This document shows positions 10,098 to 20,557 of a stretch of 64,000 nt of DNA, in pieces. This stretch comes from Bacillota bacterium (GTDB lineage Bacteria; Bacillota; Bacilli; Alicyclobacillales; SLC66): positions 1 through 64,000 of the forward strand of contig JAKACV010000009.1 of assembly GCA_021821085.1 (NCBI GenBank), read 5' to 3'. Position numbers and translations under genes: made by a program. Below the pieces are notes generated by a model, which saw only the letters and a program-made list of their open reading frames with translations, was not told the origin of the DNA and ran no database searches. Every line of letters starts with the position of its first letter. Within the stretch, counting starts at the first letter, position 1.

Positions 10098-11249
10098 ATG
10101 TTTGAGTTTAAGTTGCCACAGACATCAGATGATCTATATGAAAGTGTCATTGTCATTTGGTATAAATCAGAAGGTGAAGTTGTTCGAGCAGGTGAGGTTT
10201 TAGTCGAGGTACAAACAGAAAAGGCAACATTTGAATTAGAGTCACCCGTCACAGGAGTTATTTCGAAAATACTGGTCAATCGAGCACAAACGGCGGAAGT
10301 TGGAGATGTAATCGCGTGGATTGAGGATCAAACACAAAGCGATGCAAGGGATGGCGGGCAGGCTTCTGAGGTATTTTCACAAGAATCGGATACTCATGAT
10401 ACTCATCAGCTTATGACAGGAGCAGCAAACGGTGCAACCGACTTTGTTTCCATGTCACCTCGTCTTCGGAAATTGGCAGAACAACTGGGTGTCGATTCGC
10501 ATTCTGTGACGGGAACAGGACCGCAAGGTCGAATCACAGAGGATGACATTCGCCGTGCAAAATCTGATTCGCGGATACTATCTGGGGTGCAAAGTGTACG
10601 GAAAACAATCACTAGGCGAACGATTGCGGAGCATATGACACAGAGTTTGCAGCAAACGGCACAGTTAACGTTACAATCTTACGTTGACGTGACCGAACTA
10701 GCTTTGCAGCGAAAAAGTCTTGAACGCGATGCGAGTTGGAATGAATGGGTTTTGCGTGCAGTGGTAGTTGCTCTACGCCAACATCCCCTGTTAAATGGTC
10801 ACTTGATAGAAGATGGAATGTCGGACGAGGTAGAGATTCATCTTGGAATTGCAGTGGACACAGAGGATGGATTGTTGGTTCCAGTGATTCATCATGCAGA
10901 CCAACTCTCGCTGCATGCGCTTTGTCAAGAAGTGAGTCGGTTAGTCATAGGGGCGCAATCGAGGAATCTGACTGCCGCCGACCTAAGTGGCGGTACATTT
11001 ACAGTTACAAACTTAGGCGGATTTGGGGTTCAGTTCTTTACGCCCATTATTAACTATCCTGAATCAGGTATTTTAGGTGTGGGGCAACTTGAAGAGTATC
11101 CTGTTCGTACTGAAAATGATCAAATTGCATTTCGACAGCGTCTACCCCTTAGTTTGACATTCGACCATTGTGTACTGGATGGAGCTCCAGCAGCTCGTTT
11201 TTTGCAAACGTTACAGCGCTTACTGAGTGAACCTAAGGGACTGTTATAA
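10098..11249 (+). CDS. acoC: Dihydrolipoamide acyltransferase E2 (acetoin dehydrogenase complex)
   Basis: Lipoyl domain EVQTEKATFELESP, E3-binding motif SPRLRKLAEQLGVD..GPQGRITEDDI, catalytic LSLTFDHCVLDGAPAARF. Confidence 0.9.
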   Translation: MFEFKLPQTSDDLYESVIVIWYKSEGEVVRAGEVLVEVQTEKATFELESPVTGVISKILVNRAQTAEVGDVIAWIEDQTQSDARDGGQASEVFSQESDTHDTHQLMTGAANGATDFVSMSPRLRKLAEQLGVDSHSVTGTGPQGRITEDDIRRAKSDSRILSGVQSVRKTITRRTIAEHMTQSLQQTAQLTLQSYVDVTELALQRKSLERDASWNEWVLRAVVVALRQHPLLNGHLIEDGMSDEVEIHLGIAVDTEDGLLVPVIHHADQLSLHALCQEVSRLVIGAQSRNLTAADLSGGTFTVTNLGGFGVQFFTPIINYPESGILGVGQLEEYPVRTENDQIAFRQRLPLSLTFDHCVLDGAPAARFLQTLQRLLSEPKGLL

Positions 11250-11274
11250 GACGGCGCAACGCATAGAGAACATA

Positions 11275-11320
11275 AGTACCGGAAAATAAGGGACAAGGCA
11301 ACCTTATTCTCCGGTACTTT
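11275..11320 (+). terminator. Terminator hairpin after acoC
   Basis: AAGTACCGGAaAATAAGG...CCTTATTcTCCGGTACTTT long near-perfect stem. Confidence 0.8.
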
Positions 11321-11550
11321 CATTGTGAGTTAGTCCTCATTTGTCACTGCTGTTGTAAAAAAACCAAAAATACGGGTAATTATCATAATATTTCACACAA
11401 AAAGAAACTTCAACATTAGATTCGCATGGGGGATATCGATTTTTATCAAACTATCGTTCATGCAATATGTCTAGTAGTATTTTTCGATATTTTATATATA
11501 ATAAAATAAATACAGAATATATAGTTTACAATTCGAAAGGGGAACTTAAT

Positions 11551-12777
11551 TTGCGGGTTATTGGATTGAGCAGCACAGATACTGTGCGATCACTGTCAAA
11601 GCGCAGTACGTTCATGTTTATCATTATCGTCCTAGTCTCAGCAATCCCTGCTTTTCTCGAAGGATTTGATACCAATTTGTATACGTTTGGCGCTCCATTT
11701 ATTGTACCTGCTGTTCATGGAACAGTGACGCTATTAGGCCTTATCGCAACTGGATTTGCACTTGGTATCGCCGTTTTTAGTCTGGTCGGTGGATATTTAT
11801 TTGATCGCTTTTCTGTAAAATACACGATTATTTTATCGGTATTGATCTTCACGATCTTCACAGTGGCGACAGGTTTTGCAAATAGTCCATTTACGTTGAT
11901 GATTTCGCGATTTTTAGTTGGCGTTGGAGTGGGGATGTTTCAACCCGCTATTATCGCTTTATTAGGCGATATTTTCTATGAGACGCGTGGTCGTGCAGTG
12001 TCGGCATTTGCTGTGTTTTTTGGATTGGGGTTATTTATTGGCCCTTATTTAATCGCGCCGTTTCTCCCTGCTTTTCGGATTCCGTTTATCATCTCAGGTG
12101 TCTTTAGTTTAGTTGCTCTCGTTCTCTTTTATCTCATCATTCCGAAGACATACAAAAAAGTCGAGCGCAATTCACTTTCCTTCAAGGGAATGTTTAATCG
12201 CAATGTACTTGTTTTATCCGTTTCGATCTTTCTTTTTGGCATCACATTATTCGGTTACTTGGGATATTACTCAGAATTTCTATTGAAAGTTTTGATGCTG
12301 CGAGCATCGACTGCTGCAAACATTTCTTCAATGGGAGGGCTAGGCGGACTCATTTGCGCCTTTCCGCTTGGTATGCTAGCAGATAAAGTGGGGAGAAAGT
12401 ATATTGTAAGCTTTGCGTCACTCCTGATTGCGATTGGCAGTATAGGGATGTTTGGGATAGCCAAGACACCTGCTGAATTGCTCGTTGCAACCTTTCTCTT
12501 CGGGGCTGGATGGGGTATTTATGTTGACTTGACTGCGGCACTTTGCCAGGATTCTGTTGATGATTCGATTGCAGGGACTATTACAGGTGTTATTTTCCTT
12601 GTGTTTAATATAGGGGCAATGCTTGGAGGGCCTTTGTTTTCTTTTTTAAAACCGATGGGATTTGTGTCTGCAGGACTTATTACTTTAGGTGTCTCGAGTA
12701 TATTATCACTCATTTTGACACTGTTTACGCAACCAGTAGGAGAAAATGCCATGAGTCGAGAAGAGATGGCTATGTGA
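11551..12777 (+). CDS. MFS transporter
   Basis: 12-TM hydrophobic ORF with GGYLFDRFSVK, ADKVGRKY; TTG 11551 preceded by GAAAGGGGAAC. Confidence 0.85.
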   Translation: MRVIGLSSTDTVRSLSKRSTFMFIIIVLVSAIPAFLEGFDTNLYTFGAPFIVPAVHGTVTLLGLIATGFALGIAVFSLVGGYLFDRFSVKYTIILSVLIFTIFTVATGFANSPFTLMISRFLVGVGVGMFQPAIIALLGDIFYETRGRAVSAFAVFFGLGLFIGPYLIAPFLPAFRIPFIISGVFSLVALVLFYLIIPKTYKKVERNSLSFKGMFNRNVLVLSVSIFLFGITLFGYLGYYSEFLLKVLMLRASTAANISSMGGLGGLICAFPLGMLADKVGRKYIVSFASLLIAIGSIGMFGIAKTPAELLVATFLFGAGWGIYVDLTAALCQDSVDDSIAGTITGVIFLVFNIGAMLGGPLFSFLKPMGFVSAGLITLGVSSILSLILTLFTQPVGENAMSREEMAM

Positions 12778-12833
12778 GCGTTATGCGCGATCATGATTAT
12801 TTTATGAGTTCGCAAAAAGGTGTGCATACGTGA

Positions 12834-14237
12834 TCAGAGCGTCCACTTGCGCAATCGATATTGAAGACTTTGCCGGCTAATCCCTAGTTCTCGAGCAGTA
12901 AGGGAGATATTGCCGTTGTTTTTTTCGAGTGTCTTTAGGACATAGGTACGTTCGAAGTGTACCAAGTGTGTGTGTAAATTTCCCACATTCACAATTGATG
13001 TTGGGTATCTTGCGCTCTGGAACGGGAGCGCTGCAGACGTCTCATCTAGCATATTGACTTTTCGCCGCATATGAAAGGGAAGGTGAACAATGTCGAGTTG
13101 GCTATGATCCGACACTAAATTCATCGCTCCCTCAATTGTGTGCTGCAATTCGCGAATATTGCCTGGCCAAAGGTGTGTCTCAAAATATCTTGTGACGTCA
13201 TCACTTAGACTTTGTACATGCAGATGAAAGAGATCATTGTATTTATCCAAAAAATACGCAGTGAGTAAACTAATATCGCCTTCTCGTTCGCGTAGAGGGG
13301 GTAAGAACAAGGTTACCACACTGAGGCGATAGTAGAGATCTTTTCGCAACCTGCCAGCAGTGACGGCGTCAAAAGGATCCTCGCTGATCGTGGCAAGAAT
13401 GCGAACGTCAATGATTCGATTTTTTGTATCGCCAAGACGCCGAACAGTTCGCTCTTGAATGACCCGAAGTAACTTTGCCTGAAGGGGTAAGCTAAGCGAA
13501 TGAAGCTCGTCAAGCAAAAGAGTACCGTGATCGCCCTGTTCCAATAGACCAGGGCGATCCATTGCGCCTGGGAATACGCCTTCGCAGGTTCCGAATAGAA
13601 TGCCTTCAATAAGTGATTCCGGTAGCGCCGCGCAGTTTTGTGAAATAAATGGACCGGCTGACCGCGGACTTGCGTGATGGATACTCTGTGCAATCATTTC
13701 TTTACCAGTGCCGGTTTCCCCGACAATGAGAATGGATGAGTTTGTCCGCGCGGCACGTTTCGCCTGATCGATCACATCGATAAGAGATTTGCTAGATCCA
13801 ATCACGCTTTCGAACGTGTAACGGAGCTCATTTCTACGCCAAATATTTTCCTGGATTCGTTCGATTTTTGTAATATCGCGTGCAATTTCCACAGCGCCAA
13901 CTATCTCGCCAGCGATGACAAATGGCACTGTATTGTTAATTGTTGTAATTTCATGACCTTTGACATTGTAGTAGACCTGCTTACTGTTTTGTGTGGCCTG
14001 TCCCGTGTAGAGAGCGTGCAAAAGTGTGCTATATCCTTCCTTTGGAAACGTAAAAACGTCGAGTACGTCTTTGTTTAAAACGTCTTCTTTTGACATAGCC
14101 TCAATGATTGCCATCTTCTGATTGTAAATTAGCGTGCGTCCGTGGCGATCTACCACGTGAATTCCTTCGTCAAGTTGATCTACAAAAAACTCATAGAATA
14201 TTTTCCAAGTATCCTCCTCTTGGCCATCACGTGTCAT
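12834..14237 (-). CDS. Sigma-54-dependent regulator, RocR-like (PAS, AAA+, Fis HTH)
   Basis: ILIVGETGTGKEMIAQSIHH, LWPGNIRELQHTIEGAMN, LTARELGISRQSLQYRLRKW; divergent from rocD. Confidence 0.85.
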   Translation of the reverse strand: MTRDGQEEDTWKIFYEFFVDQLDEGIHVVDRHGRTLIYNQKMAIIEAMSKEDVLNKDVLDVFTFPKEGYSTLLHALYTGQATQNSKQVYYNVKGHEITTINNTVPFVIAGEIVGAVEIARDITKIERIQENIWRRNELRYTFESVIGSSKSLIDVIDQAKRAARTNSSILIVGETGTGKEMIAQSIHHASPRSAGPFISQNCAALPESLIEGILFGTCEGVFPGAMDRPGLLEQGDHGTLLLDELHSLSLPLQAKLLRVIQERTVRRLGDTKNRIIDVRILATISEDPFDAVTAGRLRKDLYYRLSVVTLFLPPLREREGDISLLTAYFLDKYNDLFHLHVQSLSDDVTRYFETHLWPGNIRELQHTIEGAMNLVSDHSQLDIVHLPFHMRRKVNMLDETSAALPFQSARYPTSIVNVGNLHTHLVHFERTYVLKTLEKNNGNISLTARELGISRQSLQYRLRKWTL

Positions 14238-14314
14238 ACAAAAGTCCTCTCCTTGTGATCACCGCTCGTTGTATAAACATACGATGCCTCTATGTTAACA
14301 GAAGCATTCCTCTC

Positions 14315-14377
14315 TGCACAAAAATTTTGCATGTGCAATAAACATTGGCAATTGATTTATGCTAACATATTTTGCAT
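14315..14377. promoter_or_regulatory. Candidate activator-binding sites between rocR-like gene and rocD
   Basis: TGCACAAAAATTTTGCA dyad (14315-14331) and a second ATTTTGCAT copy (14369-14377; first copy 14324-14332). Confidence 0.4.
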
Positions 14378-14429
14378 GATTACAGTAGATCATTAATGGT
14401 ATGAATGAGTGATAAAGGGAGTGAGTTTT

Positions 14430-15614
14430 ATGACAGAAACGACAGTGATGAGGTTAGAAGAAGAATACGGGGCACATAATTATCATCCATTGCCGATCGT
14501 TCTCGTGAAAGGAGAGGGGATTTGGGTAGAGGATGCAAACGGTAAGCGCTACATGGATATGTTAAGCGCTTACTCTGCTTTGAATCAGGGACATCGTCAT
14601 CCGAAAATCATTCAGGCGCTAAGAGAGCAAGCAGATAAAATAACGTTGACTTCACGCGCCTTTCATAACGATCAACTGGGGCACTTGTATAGCCGACTTG
14701 CACAACTGACAGGAAAAAATATGATTTTGCCAATGAATACTGGGGCAGAAGCAGTTGAGACTGCAATTAAGGCTATTCGACGGTATGCCTATGATGTTAA
14801 AGGAATCGCACAGAATCAGGCGGAAATCATTGTAGTGAATGGGAACTTCCATGGCCGTACAACTACCATTATTTCATTTAGCTCAGAGGATGAATATAAG
14901 CGGGGGTTTGGGCCTCTAACACCTGGTTTTCGAGTGATTCCCTATGGTGACCTGAATGCGCTAGAGCAAGCGATTACGAAAAATACGGCGGCTCTGTTGA
15001 TTGAACCGATTCAGGGAGAAGCTGGGATCATTATTCCACCAATGGGATATCTAAAAGCTGCGTATGCACTCTGCAAGAATCATGGAGTGTTATTTGTCGC
15101 CGATGAGATCCAAACAGGGTTAGGGCGCACAGGGAAAATGTTCGCATGTGATTGGGAAGATGTCACACCTGATATGTATATCATTGGGAAGGCGCTTGGC
15201 GGTGGAGTGTTCCCTGTTTCAGCAGTTGCGGCTGACAAAGAAATTTTAGGTGTATTTGAACCGGGTTCGCATGGATCTACATTTGGGGGAAACCCACTTG
15301 GAAGCGCGGTGGCTGTAGCGGCGTTAGATGTAATCATAGAGGAGAAGCTCGTAGATCGGTCCTGTGAACTCGGTGCATATTTTTTGAACAAGCTGCAAAT
15401 GATTCAACATCCGCTTATTCATGATGTGCGTGGACGTGGATTGTTCATTGGAATGGAATTGACTACAAAAGCACGTCCGTACTGTGAGAAGATGATGGAT
15501 TTAGGATTGTTGTGTAAAGAAACGCATGAGAACACGATTCGTTTTGCCCCGCCACTTGTTATTACCACAGAAGAAATCGATATGGCAGTTGATCGTATCC
15601 AGTCCGTTTTTTAA
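14430..15614 (+). CDS. rocD: Ornithine aminotransferase
   Basis: [52 protein letters not shown] lysine region [18 protein letters not shown]. Confidence 0.93.
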   Translation: MTETTVMRLEEEYGAHNYHPLPIVLVKGEGIWVEDANGKRYMDMLSAYSALNQGHRHPKIIQALREQADKITLTSRAFHNDQLGHLYSRLAQLTGKNMILPMNTGAEAVETAIKAIRRYAYDVKGIAQNQAEIIVVNGNFHGRTTTIISFSSEDEYKRGFGPLTPGFRVIPYGDLNALEQAITKNTAALLIEPIQGEAGIIIPPMGYLKAAYALCKNHGVLFVADEIQTGLGRTGKMFACDWEDVTPDMYIIGKALGGGVFPVSAVAADKEILGVFEPGSHGSTFGGNPLGSAVAVAALDVIIEEKLVDRSCELGAYFLNKLQMIQHPLIHDVRGRGLFIGMELTTKARPYCEKMMDLGLLCKETHENTIRFAPPLVITTEEIDMAVDRIQSVF

Positions 15615-15689
15615 CAGTAGTGAAATCCTCCATCGCAGTAGAAATCGTGATGGCATGAAAATAATACAGGTGGGCCCCGATTTGATAGA

Positions 15690-15926
15690 ATGGAAGTGTC
15701 AAAGCAACCAATACCATGGGGGTTCACCTGTATGGTGATTATACTACAACTCAGCCTATTTGCGTGGAATGAGATCGATTCATTGGGAGACTTGGAGCGT
15801 CGCGAAGGGCACTTGCACTGTCCGATTGTCTCGGTGGCTTGGCGAGTACCCATGATCGTGGATCGACTGATTTTTATGACGATCGATCACAGCAGCTACA
15901 AAAGATATCCGCAGGCGCCGTCTTAA
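15690..15926 (+). pseudogene. Possible transposase N-terminal remnant
   Basis: ILQLSLFAWNEIDSLGDLER resembles the N-terminus of some DDE transposases; the rest is degenerate. Confidence 0.3.
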
Positions 15927-16106
15927 GGACAGGGCCGTTTTTGCATGGCTATGGATAACTAAGCGAGAGTGCGCGGTTGAGTATGTAGAAGAACGTATTT
16001 GCATGGTCACATTTTCTTCACTGTAAAAAGGAGAGTGCAGGTGTGTGGGATCGTGTGTACTCTGGTATGATAAATAAAGTATATCATTTATGAGGAGGTT
16101 GTAATT

Positions 16107-17315
16107 TTGAAAGAGACAGATATGAATCGCCGTGAATTAGCTGTTGAAACGATGTTAGTACATGCAGGAAATGTACGTCGAGATGTCGACTCGACTGCTC
16201 TAGCGATCTATCCCAGCACCAGTTTTATGGCTGATTCGCCAGAACAATTGGATCGAATTATGGCAGGAGAAGAGGACGGCTTTTCGTATTCGAGACATGG
16301 CAATCCGACCGTTGATGGTTTAATGGTCGCGATGGCACAATTAGAGGGTGCAGAAACGGTTATTGCCACAGCGTCTGGGATGGCCGCGATCGATGCTGCC
16401 TTATTTGCAGTTGGTTTGCGAACTGGGGATACTGTGCTGTTAAGTCGTGATTTATATGGCGCGTCACTGAACTTAGTGGGAAAAGTTTGGGCGCAATACG
16501 GAGTGAAGACAGTCGTCGCAGACTTGACTGATCTGAATCAACTGGAAGCGATTCTTCACAGGGAACGTCCTAAAGCTCTTTTATTTGAGATATTATCTAA
16601 TCCCATTCTAAAAGTTGCAGATGCACCCAAGATCGTGGCCATGGCTCACGCAGTTGATTGTCAAGTCATTGTAGACAGCACTTTTACGACCCCACTTATG
16701 GTAAAGCCCCTGTCGTTTGGAGCAGATCTTGTCGTGCATAGCGCAACTAAATATCTTGGTGGACACGGTGATGCAATGGCAGGGATCGTTGCAGGGAGTG
16801 GACGCTATCATGATGCGTTGCACCAATACTTGAAGTTGCGCGGAGGCGTTTTAGGTCCGTTTGAAGCGTGGCTCATCCATCGTGGAATTCAAACATTAGC
16901 TGTTCGATTTGAACGGCAATGTGCAAATGCGTGGGAACTGGCGCAACATCTTGAACAAACAGGAGTTTTTCGCCATGTGTACCATCCATTCTTGCAAAGT
17001 CATCCCACTGTTGCTACAGCACAAAGATTGTTACCCGCCCATATGGGGGGAGCTGTTGTCACCATTGAATTGATGGGTGCACGCAAAGAAGCCTATACGT
17101 TCTTACGGTCACTGAGGGTTATTCGTTCCGCCACTACAATTGGGGATGTCTATACGCTGTGTCTCTATCCTTTAGTCGCATCTCATCGTAACCAAACAGA
17201 TCAGGAACGGCTGGCTATGGGAATCACAGAGGGAACGATGCGAATTGCAGTTGGTCTTGAGCATCCAAATGATCTGTTTGCGGATATTATGCAGGCGGCT
17301 ACAATGGCTCAGTAG
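16107..17315 (+). CDS. Trans-sulfuration family PLP enzyme (cystathionine gamma-synthase / methionine gamma-lyase type)
   Basis: [56 protein letters not shown]. Confidence 0.9.
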   Translation: MKETDMNRRELAVETMLVHAGNVRRDVDSTALAIYPSTSFMADSPEQLDRIMAGEEDGFSYSRHGNPTVDGLMVAMAQLEGAETVIATASGMAAIDAALFAVGLRTGDTVLLSRDLYGASLNLVGKVWAQYGVKTVVADLTDLNQLEAILHRERPKALLFEILSNPILKVADAPKIVAMAHAVDCQVIVDSTFTTPLMVKPLSFGADLVVHSATKYLGGHGDAMAGIVAGSGRYHDALHQYLKLRGGVLGPFEAWLIHRGIQTLAVRFERQCANAWELAQHLEQTGVFRHVYHPFLQSHPTVATAQRLLPAHMGGAVVTIELMGARKEAYTFLRSLRVIRSATTIGDVYTLCLYPLVASHRNQTDQERLAMGITEGTMRIAVGLEHPNDLFADIMQAATMAQ

Positions 17316-17460
17316 AAGAATAGCGCTTCCCCTGGCATACATGCTGCATAGGACGGGATGCATGCCGGTATGGTGCAAATAGAAATTACTCATATTTGCT
17401 ATGGATATCATGGATTGAACGTGTCAACGAGGCGAATTGACAATAGGGGAGTGTCGATGA

Positions 17461-18204
17461 ATGGCAGGAATCAAAGTTACTGTTTGGAATGAGTTTTTGC
17501 ACGAGAAGAGTAGTGCAGCTGTCCGGCAGATTTATCCTAATGGAATTCATGAAGCGATTGCGGCTCCTCTACGTGCTGCTGGTTATGAGGTGAGAACGGC
17601 GACCTTAGCCGAACCAACTCATGGCTTGACGGAAGATGTGCTGGATCACACGGATGTATTGTTGTGGTGGGGGCATGTGGCGCACGGTGAGGTACAAGAC
17701 GCCGTGGTTGAAGCTGTGGTTAAGCGCGTATGGCAGGGAATGGGGCTGATTGTACTGCACTCTGGGCACTTCTCCAAGGTATTCAGGCGATTGATGGGTA
17801 CTTCATGTGATTTGAAGTGGCGCGAAGCGGGAGAACATGAACGATTGTGGGTTGTGAATCCCGCTCATCCGATTGCAACTGGAATATCGGAGACAATCGA
17901 ACTGCCCCATGAGGAGATGTATGGAGAACATTTTGATATTCCTACGCCAGATGAACTGGTGTTTGTTAGCTGGTTCCCTGGGGGAGAAGTATTTCGCAGC
18001 GGATGTACGTTTGTGCGCGGTAATGGTAAAATATTTTATTTTAGACCAGGTCATGAAACGTATCCAACCTATCACAATACAGCAATACAACAAGTGTTAC
18101 AAAATGCCGTGCAATGGGCTCGACCTGTTGAGGGTCCAAACTTTCAACGGGGAAACGTAAAACCGCTTGAATCGCTGCATGAAAAGAATGATTTCGTCAA
18201 GTGA
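17461..18204 (+). CDS. ThuA-like (trehalose utilization) domain protein
   Basis: [12 protein letters not shown]..., [32 protein letters not shown]. Confidence 0.85.
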   Translation: MAGIKVTVWNEFLHEKSSAAVRQIYPNGIHEAIAAPLRAAGYEVRTATLAEPTHGLTEDVLDHTDVLLWWGHVAHGEVQDAVVEAVVKRVWQGMGLIVLHSGHFSKVFRRLMGTSCDLKWREAGEHERLWVVNPAHPIATGISETIELPHEEMYGEHFDIPTPDELVFVSWFPGGEVFRSGCTFVRGNGKIFYFRPGHETYPTYHNTAIQQVLQNAVQWARPVEGPNFQRGNVKPLESLHEKNDFVK

Positions 18205-18235
18205 AGCTGACTACATAGACATGGGAGGGAACTCG

Positions 18236-18796
18236 ATGAAGACGTCTGAAAACACGCTGGCGATGATCTATTTAGCAGCAATTCGAGATCAATTGCGCAG
18301 TATCAAAATTTTAGGAGATCGTACTCTTTCGCAACTTCACGAAGAACAGATGCACTTCGCGCCAAATGAAGAGTCCAATAGCATCGCTGTGATCGTTAAG
18401 CATCTCTGTGGGAATATGAAATCACGTTGGACTGATTTTCTTACAACGGACGGAGAAAAGGAAGGTCGTGATCGGGATGATGAATTCGTCGACAGTTTAT
18501 ATTCGAAAGAAGAGATCCTTCGCGCATGGGAAACTGGATGGGATGTTGTCTTTGCAGTAATTGATGCGCTAACTCCCGAGCATCTAACCGCTACCGTTTT
18601 CATTCGCGCAGAAGAACATACGGTGGTTCAGGCGATTGAGCGTCAGATGGCGCATTATAGTAATCACGTGGGTCAGATCATCTATCTCGGGAAACAAACG
18701 AACAACACAAGCTGGACAACACTTACCATTGCGCGAGGTAAATCAAAGGAGTATGTGCAGCAAAAACTTGCAGAAATTCAAGTAAGGAGATCATGA
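18236..18796 (+). CDS. DUF1572 / DinB-like protein
   Basis: IAVIVKHLCGNMKSRWTDFLTTDGEKEGRDRDDEF; GGGAGGGAACTCG before ATG 18236. Confidence 0.75.
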   Translation: MKTSENTLAMIYLAAIRDQLRSIKILGDRTLSQLHEEQMHFAPNEESNSIAVIVKHLCGNMKSRWTDFLTTDGEKEGRDRDDEFVDSLYSKEEILRAWETGWDVVFAVIDALTPEHLTATVFIRAEEHTVVQAIERQMAHYSNHVGQIIYLGKQTNNTSWTTLTIARGKSKEYVQQKLAEIQVRRS

Positions 18797-19414
18797 TGCA
18801 ATTTGTGCGTTCGTTTGATCATAGGGCAGTGTTGCTGCAGTAGTGTCATCCTTTTTTGCATGAACGGCTATAGAGATTAGGGGATTCGCTACTTCCTCCA
18901 TTTCTAGCAGTTGCCTTTTCATGGCGAGTCCCCCTCGATAGCCAGTGAGTTTTCCGTTTTTCCCTATTACACGATGACAAGGCAAAACAAAGGGCAGTGG
19001 ATTTGCTCCATTTGCAGCGCCGACAGCGCGTACGGCCTTTGGGTTACCAATCTTGTCAGCCAGATCGGCATATGAAACGGTCACTCCATATGGAACATGA
19101 GCGAGTTCCATCCACATGGATTTTTGGAAAAATGTTCCATGCAAATCGAGAAAAAAGGTAAATTCAGTTCGATTTCCTTCGAAATACTCTGTGAGTTGTT
19201 CGATGTAGAACGCCAATTTAACCGGATCGTGAATGAGTATGACCGAAGGGATTGAGCGGTCAACCCAATTAGCGAGTGTTTCAAATGATTCGTTTGGAAG
19301 TGTAATACAAGAGAGTCCGTGTTCGGTAGCTGCCAAATACAAGGTCCATTCTTTATAGACTAACATGTCCCAATAAACTTCCGATTTCATGTGATCACCT
19401 TTGGCTTCAGCCAC
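18791..19414 (-). CDS. ogt: Methylated-DNA--[protein]-cysteine S-methyltransferase
   Basis: Active site PFVLPCHRVIGKNGKLTGYRGGLAMKRQLLEME. Confidence 0.9.
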   Translation of the reverse strand: MAEAKGDHMKSEVYWDMLVYKEWTLYLAATEHGLSCITLPNESFETLANWVDRSIPSVILIHDPVKLAFYIEQLTEYFEGNRTEFTFFLDLHGTFFQKSMWMELAHVPYGVTVSYADLADKIGNPKAVRAVGAANGANPLPFVLPCHRVIGKNGKLTGYRGGLAMKRQLLEMEEVANPLISIAVHAKKDDTTAATLPYDQTNAQIAS

Positions 19415-19453
19415 TTTCTTGCACCTCCTGCTGCCTCATGATAGAAAACGTAC

Positions 19454-19477
19454 AATGGGCTCAAGAGTGAGCCCATT
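19454..19477. terminator. Hairpin downstream of ppaC
   Basis: AATGGGCTCA-AGAG-TGAGCCCATT perfect 10-bp stem; weak U-tract. Confidence 0.5.
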
Positions 19478-19487
19478 AGTAAAGCCA

Positions 19488-20426
19488 TTAGCGGGTCGTT
19501 TTTGTGAAAATGTCAGTTAGTATGGGAACAATTTGTTTTTTGCGCGATACAACGCCTTTAAGTAGCGCTTTGTGATCGATAAGTTTTACCTGATAAGCTT
19601 CTTCCACTGCCTGTATTTCGCGTCCTAAGACGAGTGCAATCGAATCGTTATTTAAGATGTCTGTTACAACGAATATGAACAAATCTAGCTTTTCATCTGC
19701 AATGACCGTGTGTAGCGCCGTCTCCAGTTCTGTTTGACGACTAAAGACGTCGTCTGTATCCACTGCATTGACCTGAGCAATTTTAACTTTCTTATCGCCC
19801 ATCGGGAACTCCTTTGCATCAAGGGAAATGAGTTCAGCAATCGTTTTGTCCCGCAAGTCTGCGCCAGCTTTTAATAACTGTAACCCATAATCCTCAAGAT
19901 GTACTTCTGCAATTGCAGCTAACTCATGAGCCGCTACCACATCTTCTTCCGTGCATGTGGGTGATTTTAACAATAACGTGTCGGAAATAATCGCGGAGAC
20001 CATTAATCCTGCGATTTCTTTGCGAATGGCTACTCCATGTTCCTTATACAACTTATTTAAAATGGTTGCCGTACATCCCACTGGTTCCGCTCGGTAGTAT
20101 AGAGGATTGCTCGTCTCAAAATTTGCAATGCGATGGTGATCTATGACTTCTATTACGCGTACGTCAGCGATGTCATCAGCGCTTTGTTGACGTTCGTTGT
20201 GGTCGACTAAAATCACATCTTGCGCTTCGTTTGCAACTGTATGAACGAGGCGTGGTTCTTTGATATGGAAGTAGTCTAAAGCAAATTTCGTTTCACTACT
20301 TATATGACCTAAGCGAACAGGTTCAACCTGTACATTCTTTTGATTTTTTAATTCTGCATAGGCGAGTGCAGAACAGATAGTATCTGTGTCTGGATTCTTA
20401 TGGCCAAAGACAAGAACTTTACTCAT
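19488..20426 (-). CDS. ppaC: Manganese-dependent inorganic pyrophosphatase
   Basis: [42 protein letters not shown] (DHH family). Confidence 0.94.
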   Translation of the reverse strand: MSKVLVFGHKNPDTDTICSALAYAELKNQKNVQVEPVRLGHISSETKFALDYFHIKEPRLVHTVANEAQDVILVDHNERQQSADDIADVRVIEVIDHHRIANFETSNPLYYRAEPVGCTATILNKLYKEHGVAIRKEIAGLMVSAIISDTLLLKSPTCTEEDVVAAHELAAIAEVHLEDYGLQLLKAGADLRDKTIAELISLDAKEFPMGDKKVKIAQVNAVDTDDVFSRQTELETALHTVIADEKLDLFIFVVTDILNNDSIALVLGREIQAVEEAYQVKLIDHKALLKGVVSRKKQIVPILTDIFTKTTR

Positions 20427-20513
20427 AAAGCACCTCTTTTATCATCTCGAATATAGGCAAAGTATCTCATAAAGTGAGGTCTTTTGCCAAAGTAAATTGA
20501 TAATAGAAAGGAT

Positions 20514-20552
20514 GTCAGGCAACACGTGTATAAGCACGCGGTACCTGACTGT
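20514..20552 (-). terminator. Possible terminator of the RND locus
   Basis: Imperfect stem GTCAGG...CACGTG/CACG...CCTGAC just past the permease stop. Confidence 0.35.
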
Positions 20553-20557
20553 AGACT

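Noticed and set aside
14346-14362. TTGGCAATTGATTTATGC as a sigma-54 promoter for rocD
   Set aside because: Spacing between GG and GC is 12 nt instead of the strictly conserved 10
16068-16094. ATGATA...TATCAT dyad upstream of the trans-sulfuration enzyme, considered as operator or SAM riboswitch part
   Set aside because: Six-bp AT-rich arms, leader too short and lacking SAM-riboswitch core sequences
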